Below, in pieces: positions 24,718 to 32,586 of a DNA stretch of 35,600 nt. Source of the DNA: Liquorilactobacillus satsumensis DSM 16230 = JCM 12392. GTDB taxonomy: Bacteria > Bacillota > Bacilli > Lactobacillales > Lactobacillaceae. Numbering within the stretch: the stretch's first letter is position 1; every line of letters begins with the position of its first letter. The stretch spans positions 143,830 to 179,429 of the forward strand of contig NZ_AZFQ01000036.1 in NCBI RefSeq assembly GCF_001435195.1. The letters run 5' to 3'. Under the pieces are notes generated by a model. It searched no databases, was not told where the DNA came from, and saw only the letters and a program-made list of their open reading frames with translations. Position numbers and translations under genes: made by a program.

Positions 24718-25834
24718 AAGAGTTATCACTGAAATGCTACGGGATAGACGGACACTCGCCTTAATGTTTCTAGCACCGCTTGTAATTTTATCGTTGTTTT
24801 ATTTCCTGTTTCAGTCTAACAAACAACAAACCACATCACTAGCAGTTAGAAATGTTGATGATGCGCTTGTCCAGGAACTTAAGGGCAAACATTTAAAAAT
24901 CCATAAAGTAACTGCTGACAAAGACGCACAAACATTAATAAAAAAGTATAATTATGCTGGATTTTTGACGCAAAATGGAAACAAATTAACGTTAACGCTC
25001 CAAAACAGTGACCAAAGTAAGACGGCGCGCATTAAGCAAAGTTTCCAGTCAGCTCAAATCAAATTGCGTGCAGCAGAAACTAAGAGGCAGCTAAAAAAAC
25101 AAGCAATAATGATACAGCGTTTGCAGCAACAGCTCAATGTAAACCACCCACAGTCGCAGACAAGTTCCAGTAACCAAACAAAGAGTGCTCAATATCAACT
25201 TAAAACGAATTATCTTTATGGCAGCAGCTCTTCAACTTTTTTTGAGACACTTTTACCGATCATGATAGGTTTTGTTGTCTTCTTCTTTGTCTTTTTGATT
25301 TCCGGAATTTCACTGTTGCGTGAACGCACCAGCGGCACATTAGAACGTTTGTTAGCTACGCCGGTTAGACGCAGTGAGTTGATCGGTGGGTACTTACTAG
25401 GCTTTGGGATTTTTGCACTGTGCCAGACAGTTGTCATTGTATTATTTAGTATCTTTGTTTTCAAAGTACAAATTCTGGGCAGTCTGTGGAATGTTTTGCT
25501 GGTAAATATTTTGCTGGCGTTTGTTGCGCTAGCTCTGGGGTTATTCGTTTCAAGCTTTGCTTCATCGGAGTTTCAAATGGTACAATTTATTCCATTAATC
25601 GTGATTCCACAGATTTTCTTTTCAGGAATCATTCCGGTTGCGCAGATGTCAGCGCCATTGAGAATGTTTGCCCATTTGATGCCGTTATATTACGGTGGGC
25701 AATCTTTGGCGAATGTGGTTGAAAAGGGTGTCAGTTTTGCGCAAATTGCTCCTAACCTGGGAATTCTTTTGATCTTTGTAGTAATCTTTCTAGTTTTAAA
25801 CCAGCTGGCACTTCGCAAATACCGTCAAATATAG
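24695..25834 (+). CDS. ABC-2 type permease (operon 2)
   Basis: A 379-residue permease: helix 1 at about 21-40, a long extracytoplasmic domain (about 41-180) rich in Lys and Gln with a coiled-coil-like stretch (AAETKRQLKKQAIMIQRLQQ), then five helices including GISLLRERTSGTLERLLATPVRR (the coupling region) and the FFSGIIPVAQMSAPLR motif of ABC-2 exporters. ATG 24695 follows AGGGAGG by 7 bases; an in-frame ATG at 24710 is possible. It forms a dimer with the preceding ATPase. Confidence 0.88.
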   Translation: MRIIAMAKRVITEMLRDRRTLALMFLAPLVILSLFYFLFQSNKQQTTSLAVRNVDDALVQELKGKHLKIHKVTADKDAQTLIKKYNYAGFLTQNGNKLTLTLQNSDQSKTARIKQSFQSAQIKLRAAETKRQLKKQAIMIQRLQQQLNVNHPQSQTSSSNQTKSAQYQLKTNYLYGSSSSTFFETLLPIMIGFVVFFFVFLISGISLLRERTSGTLERLLATPVRRSELIGGYLLGFGIFALCQTVVIVLFSIFVFKVQILGSLWNVLLVNILLAFVALALGLFVSSFASSEFQMVQFIPLIVIPQIFFSGIIPVAQMSAPLRMFAHLMPLYYGGQSLANVVEKGVSFAQIAPNLGILLIFVVIFLVLNQLALRKYRQI

Positions 25835-25843
25835 GAGGAAAAA

Positions 25844-26494
25844 ATGGCAATTAATAGCGTTAATGTACTTTTTACGCACGCTTTGGCAGATACGGCGTTA
25901 TCAGCGAAGCAAAAAGAAGTTTTAAAAGCAAGTCTTGTTCTATTTTCAGAACAGGGATTTGATCGTACCAGTACCAGTGATATTGCTAAAAAAGCAGGCG
26001 TCTCTGAAGGAACAGTCTATAAACAATTTAAAACCAAGGAGGGCATATTAGCAGCCATCTTAAAACCTTTTGCACAATCTGTGATTCCCACAGCCGCAAG
26101 TGAGTTTGTAACGATGATTTCAAGCACCAGCTATCCTTCACTTGAAGAATTTCTAAGGCATGTTGTACAAAACAGAATGCAGTTTGCAAAAGAAAATAAA
26201 CTGCAATTAAAGATTTTTGCTCAAGAGTTACTGCATAATACCGAATTAGTCCAAGCACTAGAAGCCGAAATTAAGCCAAAGCTGATTAAACAGATGGGGC
26301 AGGTGTTGGAATATTATCAAAAGCAGGGCCAGTTGGTTGCGTGGCCAGCAGTCAGAATCTTCCGGTATGTAATCAGTGTTGTGTTCAGTTATTTGGTCCC
26401 ATATCTTCTATTGGAACTGCCACTAGATGTGGAAGAAGCCAGTCAAGAAGCCGTTGAGTTCTTGCTAGGCGGATTGAGTCCAGCAACAAAATAA
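25844..26494 (+). CDS. TetR family regulator of ABC operon 2
   Basis: A 216-residue TetR-type protein with the HTH about residues 25-70 (ASLVLFSEQGFDRTSTSDIA, then VSEGTVYKQFKTKEGIL). It begins 9 bases after the permease stop with a GGAGGAAAAA site, so it is cotranscribed. The operon promoter carries a long palindrome that it most likely binds. The C-terminal domain is hydrophobic near residues 165-195 (YVISVVFSYLVPYLLLELPL), as in ligand-binding TetR proteins for lipophilic drugs. Confidence 0.88.
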   Translation: MAINSVNVLFTHALADTALSAKQKEVLKASLVLFSEQGFDRTSTSDIAKKAGVSEGTVYKQFKTKEGILAAILKPFAQSVIPTAASEFVTMISSTSYPSLEEFLRHVVQNRMQFAKENKLQLKIFAQELLHNTELVQALEAEIKPKLIKQMGQVLEYYQKQGQLVAWPAVRIFRYVISVVFSYLVPYLLLELPLDVEEASQEAVEFLLGGLSPATK

Positions 26495-26549
26495 AGTGAG
26501 CCTAAGATAATTGATAAAAAAGCAATATTTAAGTGGATTTCTGCGATTG

Positions 26550-26605
26550 CGGATAAACGTTGTCTAGCAATCAAAGTATGGGAGTTAACTTCGAATTACT
26601 TATAG
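26550..26605 (-). repeat. Decayed partial copy of the repeat unit
   Basis: GCGGATAAACGTTGTCTAGC...AACTTCGAATTACTTATAG resembles the reversed U unit (CCGGATAAACGTGTTCCATA...ACTTCGAATTA.TCATAG), with many changes. The rest of the 26495-26825 spacer has no ORF with a binding site. Confidence 0.4.
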
Positions 26606-26785
26606 TTGAAGCTGAATAATGTTTGTTATTTTAAGTTAGCATTCAGAATTTATCGCCTAATACCCCGCGCGCTTTAGTTAACTTTTGCTACTGAAGCTGG
26701 TACGCTGAAAAAGAAGTGTGGCAGACATTGAAAAACTTGCAACTTAAGCTGTGAATTGTACTACTGGCTTTGTCTGCTTGTATTT

Positions 26786-26797
26786 GCTGTCGACAGC
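26786..26797. promoter_or_regulatory. Perfect palindrome before oleate hydratase
   Basis: GCTGTCGACAGC, a 12-bp perfect palindrome 28 bases upstream of the start. It could be an operator or a small hairpin in the leader. No promoter pair is obvious upstream. Confidence 0.3.
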
Positions 26798-26825
26798 GTT
26801 TGTCGTTTTGAAAGGGGTTAATGGT

Positions 26826-28592
26826 ATGTATTACTCAAGTGGAAATTATGAAGCATTCGCACATCCGCAAAAACCCAAGAATGTTGAGCAAAAAAGTGCT
26901 TATCTTGTAGGAGCTGGGCTAGCATCTTTAGCAGCAGCTGCTTTCTTAATACGTGACGGTCAGATGGATGGCCAAAAAATTCATATCTTAGAAGAATTGC
27001 CTATGGCAGGCGGGTCGCTCGATGGCACCCTTGATCCACAGGTCGGCTTTATTATTCGTGGCGGAAGAGAGATGGAAAACCATTTCGAATGTCTTTGGGA
27101 TTTATATCGTTTGATTCCTTCGTTAGAAGAGCCGGGGGCCTCAGTGCTGGATGAATTTTATTGGCTGAATAAGGAAGATCCTAACTCTTCCAATTGCAGG
27201 ATGATTTATAATCGTGGTCAACAGATCCCAGATGACGGAGATTTTACACTCGGAAAAGCGGCAAATGAATTAATCAAACTAGTTCTGGTTCCCGAAGAAC
27301 AGCTAGGAACGCAGACAATTGAAGAGTTTTTCTCGTCTGAATTTTTTGAATCTAATTTCTGGTACTATTGGTGTACAATGTTTGCCTTTGAAAAATGGCA
27401 TTCTGTGGTTGAAATGCGGCGTTACGTGCTGCGGTTTATTCATCATATTAAAGGTCTGCCTGATTTTACTGCGTTGAAATTCACGCGTTACAACCAGTAT
27501 GAATCACTGGTTCTGCCCTTAGTTACTTATTTGCAAAAAAAGGGAGTCGATTTTCAATATGAGACCACAGTCACTAATATTCTTGTTGAATTTGAAGAAC
27601 ACAAAAAGATTGCAAAGAAACTGCAACTGCAGCACGCTGGCAGTCAGCAAGAAGTTCCGCTGTCGGAAAATGACTTGGTCTTTGTTACAAACGGCTCAAT
27701 TACTGAGAGTACAACCCATGGTGATCATCAAACACTGGCACCGCCGACGCATGAATTAGGCGGTAGTTGGAAGTTATGGCAAAACCTTGCAGCACAATCA
27801 ACAGCATTCGGAAAGCCAGCAGTTTTTTGCAAAAATTTACCGCCAAAAAGTTGGTTTACTTCTGCAACTATGACTCTAAAGAATGCTGAGATAGAACCTT
27901 ATATTGAAAGATTAACACATCGGGAAATTCATACTGGAAAAATTGTTACTGGTGGGATTGTAACGATCAAGGATTCCAACTGGCTGTTAAGTTTTGCAGT
28001 TCACCGTCAGCCCCATTTTAAGAAACAAACACCTGAACAGACCACCGTTTGGATCTATGGTCTTTATTCAGACACCCTCGGCAATTATGTGCATAAAAAA
28101 ATTGTGGATTGTTCAGGCGAGGAGATTGCACAGGAATTACTATATCATTTAGGTGTTCCTGAAACCAAGCTTGCGCGGTATGCCCGCGAAGCTTGTAATG
28201 TGGTTCCCACCTATATGCCATTTATTACAGCGTATTTTATGGTGCGTCAACCAGGTGACAGACCGCAAGTAGTCCCACAAGACTCAGTTAACTTAGCATT
28301 TATCGGTAATTTTGCGGAAACACAGCGCGATACAGTTTTCACAACCGAGTATTCTGTGCGGACTGCCATGGAGGCCGTTTATACACTGCTTAACGTCGAT
28401 CGGGGAGTTCCGGAAGTGTTTGCTTCCAGTTATGATATCCGTGAATTGCTAAAAGCAGTTTATTATTTAAATGATCGTAAGAAACTATCAGAGTTAAAGC
28501 TGCCTATCCCAAAGTTGTTGTTAAATCTTGGTCTTAAGAAGTATCAGGACACTTACTTTGAGGAGTTACTGCGCCAAGCACATTTGCTTTAG
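26826..28592 (+). CDS. ohyA: Oleate hydratase
   Basis: A 588-residue FAD-dependent fatty acid hydratase (formerly myosin-cross-reactive antigen), adding water to the cis-9 double bond of oleic or linoleic acid to give 10-hydroxy acids, a membrane-lipid detoxifying step. Seen: the lactobacillus-type start [14 protein letters not shown], a dinucleotide fold [32 protein letters not shown], the conserved [19 protein letters not shown], and the late [23 protein letters not shown] 26826 has AAAGGGG 8 bases upstream; a GTG at 26751 would add 25 residues without a binding site. Single gene. Confidence 0.93.
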   Translation: MYYSSGNYEAFAHPQKPKNVEQKSAYLVGAGLASLAAAAFLIRDGQMDGQKIHILEELPMAGGSLDGTLDPQVGFIIRGGREMENHFECLWDLYRLIPSLEEPGASVLDEFYWLNKEDPNSSNCRMIYNRGQQIPDDGDFTLGKAANELIKLVLVPEEQLGTQTIEEFFSSEFFESNFWYYWCTMFAFEKWHSVVEMRRYVLRFIHHIKGLPDFTALKFTRYNQYESLVLPLVTYLQKKGVDFQYETTVTNILVEFEEHKKIAKKLQLQHAGSQQEVPLSENDLVFVTNGSITESTTHGDHQTLAPPTHELGGSWKLWQNLAAQSTAFGKPAVFCKNLPPKSWFTSATMTLKNAEIEPYIERLTHREIHTGKIVTGGIVTIKDSNWLLSFAVHRQPHFKKQTPEQTTVWIYGLYSDTLGNYVHKKIVDCSGEEIAQELLYHLGVPETKLARYAREACNVVPTYMPFITAYFMVRQPGDRPQVVPQDSVNLAFIGNFAETQRDTVFTTEYSVRTAMEAVYTLLNVDRGVPEVFASSYDIRELLKAVYYLNDRKKLSELKLPIPKLLLNLGLKKYQDTYFEELLRQAHLL

Positions 28593-28710
28593 AATAATAA
28601 AGGGTATCAGCGTAAGTTGGGATGTTCGAATCTGACCACAGCTTCGCGTAGTTAAAATTTTAAACAAGTTCTATTTTTTAAAACAAAAAGCCAAAAGAGT
28701 GGCTGATCCC

Positions 28711-28777
28711 TTTTGGAACACGTTTATCCGGAATAAAAGAGGGACCGTGACAAAAGTTAAATTTTGTCACAGCCCCT
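28711..28777 (+). repeat. Intergenic repeat, copy D (end of U + hairpin H)
   Basis: Truncated tail of unit U (GGAACACGTTTATCCGGAATAA) joined to hairpin H (28741-28777, GTGACAAAA/TTTTGTCAC with GGG/CCC). It lies between the convergent oleate hydratase and SemiSWEET genes and probably ends both transcripts. A further stem CCAAAAG/CTTTTGG (28691-28715) precedes it. Confidence 0.8.
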
Positions 28778-28806
28778 TTATTTAGTGAGATGATCAACTT
28801 CTATTT

Positions 28807-29055
28807 TTAATGAAGATAAATTGTGATAAGCGTAACAAATCCAAAAATGATGCCGGGTAGATTTGAAATAATAACTGGCCAATCTTTATAAGTCTTAAAC
28901 CAGCCGTAGCAGACCCATAGTGTAGCATTCAAAGTTGCAACAGCAGGTTGAATGGGAGAAACAGGGGAGCCTGAAAAATTTTGGATAATCTGAGGAATGT
29001 AGGAAATATACATTAGGGAGCAAGTTAGAATTGCAAACTTGCTCATGATCTTCAA
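28807..29055 (-). CDS. SemiSWEET (PQ-loop) sugar transporter-like protein
   Basis: An 82-residue protein with three helices: about 7-24 with the PQ motif (YISYIPQI), about 38-52 (ATLNATLWVCYGWF) and about 60-80. SP.QP..A..N...W..YG....DWP is typical of bacterial SemiSWEETs, which work as dimers to move sugars or other small solutes. The start is uncertain: TTG 29055 has a fair AAGGA site, ATG 29046 is 3 codons in, and the frame stays open upstream to an ATT at 29118 that sits 8 bases after a perfect CGGAGG, which would give 103 residues. It converges on oleate hydratase. Confidence 0.8.
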   Translation of the reverse strand: MKIMSKFAILTCSLMYISYIPQIIQNFSGSPVSPIQPAVATLNATLWVCYGWFKTYKDWPVIISNLPGIIFGFVTLITIYLH

Positions 29056-29312
29056 GCGCTTAATCCTTTTTTCCGAGACTGCTACTTTTTGTTTAGGAAT
29101 TTCGTTATCGACTCTAATAAATAAAACCTCCGTTTTGAAAATTGGCTGTGAAAATAACCATCTTTAATTGTAACATATTCTGAAAAGTTGTATTCGACTG
29201 AGTGTTTATCACCAAAACAAAGATGTCCCTAGCTGAAGAAGAGCTGCTGCGTTCGTAATATTTTAATTTTTCGGTATAATTTAAAATAAAGAACAGCGAG
29301 GAGGTGTCTAAT

Positions 29313-29999
29313 GTGAGTGCTGAATTGCTTGGCAACCAGCAGATCGAATTGTGCCTGAGATTGATCTTTGCAGGCCTTTGCGGCGGAATGATTGGCTATG
29401 AACGTAGAAGCAAGCTAAAGTCCGCAGGTGTCAGAACACATATGTTAGTTACAATAGGTTCGGCTTTATTTATGCTTGTTTCAAAGTATGCATTTTTTGA
29501 CGTCACTCAAATTGCGGGGGTTTCGCTAGATCCCTCCAGAATTGCGGCACAAGTTGTTAGTGGAATTGGTTTTATCGGGGCTGGTGCAATTCTCACGAAA
29601 CACAAGATTATTGACGGATTGACAACTGCAACTGGTTTGTGGGTGGCAGCGGGCGTTGGATTGACTATTGGAGCGGGGATGTATCTAGTAGGAGCAGTTG
29701 CCACGAGTTGTGTTTTATTGACACAAGTTATTATTTCGCATCTGGATCAGCATAAGATTCACGGTAAAACCGGACGCAATCTTTTTATTAGTTACCGTGG
29801 AAAATTAACTGCAATTTCGCAACTACAGTCACGCCTGTTGCAGCAAGGTTATGCGGATGTAAATTTTGACACCCTTTATTATGAGGAGAATTATTTTAAA
29901 GTTCGGTTGCATGTGGCAGTCTACAGTAAACAGGAGTTAAATGACTTGCTTGATTATCTTGCACAGGATCCGCAAATGCTTCACATGGAAATTGAATAA
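29313..29999 (+). CDS. MgtC/SapB family membrane protein
   Basis: A 228-residue protein: about four to five N-terminal helices (to about residue 145) with the MgtC hallmark GGMIGYERR..KLKSAGVRTHMLV (about 22-48) and GIGFIGAGAIL (near 85-95), then a soluble ACT-like C-terminal domain of about 80 residues. Family members act in Mg2+ limitation and regulate ATPases rather than being transporters. GTG 29313 is chosen because AGGAGG at 29299-29304 is 8 bases upstream; a GTG at 29304 overlaps that site. A TATAAT lies at 29275-29280. Confidence 0.9.
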   Translation: MSAELLGNQQIELCLRLIFAGLCGGMIGYERRSKLKSAGVRTHMLVTIGSALFMLVSKYAFFDVTQIAGVSLDPSRIAAQVVSGIGFIGAGAILTKHKIIDGLTTATGLWVAAGVGLTIGAGMYLVGAVATSCVLLTQVIISHLDQHKIHGKTGRNLFISYRGKLTAISQLQSRLLQQGYADVNFDTLYYEENYFKVRLHVAVYSKQELNDLLDYLAQDPQMLHMEIE

Positions 30000-30024
30000 T
30001 AATACTAAGAAAAGAGCGACTTAT

Positions 30025-30495
30025 ATGGAAATCAGAGAGCTGGAAATCAGAATTTTTAAGCGGCCTACCCCAGCACATTATCAACTTTTATTAACCGCTG
30101 ATCCTTCAAAAAAGATTGTCGCTGCCTATCTTGAACGCAGTACTTGTTTTGAAGCACGTCGCGGACACGAATTGATAGGCGTTTTTATTCTTTTAGCAAC
30201 TCGGCCCGAGACTGTAGAGCTGGTTAATATCGCCGTGGCTGCTCGCTTTCAAGGGCAAGGAGTTGGAACTCACCTAGTAAAAGCTGCCTTGCAATGGGCA
30301 CAGCATAAGGGATACCAAGTTGTTGAAATTGGTACAGGGACCACCAGTTTTCAACAATTAGCTTTGTATCAAAAATGTGGATTCCGGGTTGTTGGAGTTG
30401 ATCCTGATTTCTTTACTAGAAATTATCAGGAACCGATTATCGAAAACAAACTCAGACTACGTGACATGTTACGGTTACGCAAGTATCTTGCTTAA
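30025..30495 (+). CDS. GNAT family N-acetyltransferase
   Basis: A 156-residue acetyltransferase. The acetyl-CoA motif appears as NIAVAARFQGQGVGTHLVKAAL (about 72-93; QGQGVG is the R/Q-x-x-G-x-G loop), followed by VVEIGTGTTSFQQLALYQKCGFRVVGVD. The substrate cannot be inferred. It begins 25 bases after the MgtC-family gene. The start ATG 30025 has only a weak AAGAGCG site, so expression may depend on upstream translation. Confidence 0.82.
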   Translation: MEIRELEIRIFKRPTPAHYQLLLTADPSKKIVAAYLERSTCFEARRGHELIGVFILLATRPETVELVNIAVAARFQGQGVGTHLVKAALQWAQHKGYQVVEIGTGTTSFQQLALYQKCGFRVVGVDPDFFTRNYQEPIIENKLRLRDMLRLRKYLA

Positions 30496-30535
30496 TTTTA
30501 ATGGGAGGTCCAGCAAAGCGATAAAAGCAGGTTTG

Positions 30536-30564
30536 TTGGACAGGCGCTGTTGTGATGATATATT
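30536..30564 (+). promoter_or_regulatory. Promoter of the glutathione peroxidase gene
   Basis: TTGGAC (30536-30541), 17 bp, TATATT (30559-30564), with the GAGGAG binding site of the gene about 25 bases further on. Confidence 0.5.
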
Positions 30565-30602
30565 TAAAGTGTACAAAAGTAACCAGAAAAGAGGAGATTC
30601 AC

Positions 30603-31085
30603 ATGTCTGTTTATGATTATGACGTTACCCTTGAAAATGGGGAAACCTATTCTTTAAGAAAATATGAAAATCATCCAATGTTAATTGTCAATACTGCGAC
30701 AAAGTGCGGACTAGCTCCCCAATTCAAGGAATTGGAACGAATTTATGAACGTTATCGTGCGCAAGGGCTGGTCGTGCTAGGTTTTCCATCTAATCAATTC
30801 CATCAAGAACTCAGTGACAGTCAAGCGGCTGCGCAACAGTGCCGCACAACTTATGGGGTAACCTTTCCAATGCATCAGATTCATGATGTAAACGGTAAGA
30901 ATGCATTACCGCTTTTTGATTACCTTACAAGTCACCAAACTGGCAAGTTGACGCGGGCAATCAAATGGAATTTCACCAAATTTTTAGTTGACGCTAATGG
31001 ACATGTACTTGAACGTTTTGCTCCCACAACAACTCCGCAGAAAATGATTCCTGCAATTGAACAGTTGCTGGCAAAATCTCTTTAA
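30603..31085 (+). CDS. Glutathione peroxidase family protein
   Basis: A 160-residue thiol peroxidase. Seen: peroxidatic C35 in NTATKCGLAPQF, Q65 in FPSNQF, W122-N123 in IKWNFTKFLV (the catalytic tetrad) and C80 in QQCRTTYGVTFPM, placed where the resolving Cys of thioredoxin-type Gpx lies. Bacterial members reduce hydroperoxides, usually with thioredoxin rather than glutathione. ATG 30603 has GAGGAG 6 bases upstream; an in-frame ATG at 30552 is inside the promoter and rejected. It joins the other antioxidant genes here. Confidence 0.92.
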   Translation: MSVYDYDVTLENGETYSLRKYENHPMLIVNTATKCGLAPQFKELERIYERYRAQGLVVLGFPSNQFHQELSDSQAAAQQCRTTYGVTFPMHQIHDVNGKNALPLFDYLTSHQTGKLTRAIKWNFTKFLVDANGHVLERFAPTTTPQKMIPAIEQLLAKSL

Positions 31086-31146
31086 TGTAATTCTTTTAAA
31101 ATGTACACTTTTTGCTGGGAACCAGTCTCACAAAGGTGGTGTGACC

Positions 31147-31674
31147 ATGGATAATTTACGTGATCATTTAATGTACGCTGCTGTTTTTGGATGGTTTAGT
31201 TTCGTTTGGTTTGGCTGGGCGCAAGAAGCTCCGCCAGCAGCTTGGAGAGCCTGGCTTGGAAGTGGCGCTGTATTGGGTTTAATAACCGGAATAGTTGGCG
31301 GTTACTTGAGTTATCAGCACTGGCACGCAGCTTCAGCACTTAACAGTAATCGTAATTTTCAGTGGTACTTGGTGTTCTTTGTGGCAGAGTTAAGCTTGGC
31401 GCTGGTAGGCGCGTTAGTATTATTTTATTTGCATAAAGCAGATCAAGTTGTGGTGTGGGTTTCCCTAGTGGTGGCGGTACATTTTATTGGGCTTAAATTT
31501 GTTTTTGATGACAGTGCACTTTTTGGCCTGGCCGGGTTGATGCTGCTGGTATTGATTTTTGCGTATCCCATGGCAACTCATTTCCAGGTAGCATTAAGTG
31601 CAGTTATTGGAGCAGTCAATGGGATCTTATTACTAGGATTTGCCTGGTTGGGTTTTTTACGACTTTTAATGTAA
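31147..31674 (+). CDS. Polytopic membrane protein, unknown function
   Basis: A 175-residue protein with five to six hydrophobic helices in pairs (about 9-26, 33-52, 68-88, 93-110, 118-136, 143-170) and short loops. It starts MDNLRDHLMYAAVFGWFSFV; a Trp/Phe-rich first helix is followed by a Pro-rich loop (AQEAPPAAWRAW). ATG 31147 follows AAAGGTGG by 8 bases. No family recognised. It lies 61 bases after the peroxidase gene and may be cotranscribed. Confidence 0.65.
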   Translation: MDNLRDHLMYAAVFGWFSFVWFGWAQEAPPAAWRAWLGSGAVLGLITGIVGGYLSYQHWHAASALNSNRNFQWYLVFFVAELSLALVGALVLFYLHKADQVVVWVSLVVAVHFIGLKFVFDDSALFGLAGLMLLVLIFAYPMATHFQVALSAVIGAVNGILLLGFAWLGFLRLLM

Positions 31675-31930
31675 TCGCTTTCTGAAATACATGGAAGTGT
31701 TACCTGCAGCCCCTGTAATAGCAAGGTGAGCACTGTTAAGCTTATGAAGCTTGTGCCAATTGTTAGTTGAGAAATAGTTAAAATTTGCATTTTTCTTAGT
31801 AAACACCTTAGTTTTTATTCAAAGGAAATTCAAATCTTTCTTTTATCATAAGCAATAGTAAAAGTGATTGCAGTGCAATGCTTGTTGCAGGAAAATGAGA
31901 ATAAGCTTTTGATGAAAGAAGATCGAAAAT

Positions 31931-32230
31931 ATGAAAAAAAAGAGTGAAATACACCCAGATAATAATACTGAAAAAAAGATTGCAGCAGAAAAACTAACTG
32001 AAATTGTCTCTGTTAAAATAATCGGTTTTAAAAAAGGACAAGTGATTTGTAAAACTGAAACTGACCACATTTTATTAATTAAGGAACCCCAGGCAGCTAA
32101 AAAAGATCGTATTTTTGCTGAGACGATGCTGGATCTACTCAAAAATGGGCTTTGGATTCCAGTTAACAAAAAGCTGAAACAATTTCTGCAGTACGACTGG
32201 CTTGATGAACGGGCATCTTTTGCTTTGTAA
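31931..32230 (+). CDS. Hypothetical small basic protein
   Basis: A 99-residue Lys-rich protein (MKKKSEIHPDNNTEKKIAAE): charged N-terminus, a predicted beta stretch (VSVKIIGFKKGQVICKTETDHILLIKE in part) and a helical C-terminus ending YDWLDERASFAL. No membrane helix. The ATG has only a weak GAAAGAAG site upstream. It is not recognised. The frame is longer than chance would readily give and lies in the common strand direction, but the case is moderate. Confidence 0.5.
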   Translation: MKKKSEIHPDNNTEKKIAAEKLTEIVSVKIIGFKKGQVICKTETDHILLIKEPQAAKKDRIFAETMLDLLKNGLWIPVNKKLKQFLQYDWLDERASFAL

Positions 32231-32271
32231 GCGGGTTTTGAAGATACAGTCCGAATTGGATGCAGATTGAA

Positions 32272-32586
32272 TTGTTTTTCTGGGACGAAGTATGCTAAGA
32301 TACGACTATAAAGTAGAAAAGAGGGATCCTGACGTTGAGAAATTAAGCCATTCTTTGAAAATGCAAATGATGATTAATGCTCTTTTAGGGTGATAGTTTG
32401 CAGATTTTCAGAATTGGTTTTTCTCAATGACAGGGTCTTTTTGTGTGCACAAAAAATCAAACAGATGTGTTTTTGTAATCTAAGTATTTAAAAAAAGCCC
32501 AAATTGAGTAAGTCAAGGCATGAAATCTGATTGCGATCGCCAGCAAAATAGTTACTAGCGCAGCTTATATCGGAGGAATGAATGCA
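32272..32586 (+). promoter_or_regulatory. Promoter and long leader of the ABC-F gene
   Basis: TTGTTT (32272-32277), 18 bp, TAAGAT (32296-32301) with TGC before it (extended -10). It predicts a leader of about 280 nt. A three-codon ORF, TTG AGA AAT TAA (32335-32346, MRN), lies 9 bases after GAGGG. Further on, ACAAAAA (32449-32455) can pair with either TTTTTGT at 32438-32444 or TTTTTGT at 32470-32476, so two exclusive hairpins are possible. Such leaders with mini-ORFs are common in drug-induced ABC-F genes. Confidence 0.45.

Noticed and set aside
26751-26825. Upstream GTG start adding 25 residues to oleate hydratase
   Set aside because: No ribosome-binding site at the GTG, the extension is unlike the family, and ATG 26826 with AAAGGGG matches the usual lactobacillus N-terminus.
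31846-32169. Minus-strand 107-residue frame opposite the small hypothetical gene
   Set aside because: Hydrophobic composition follows from the complement of a Lys-rich gene; no binding site and no promoter.
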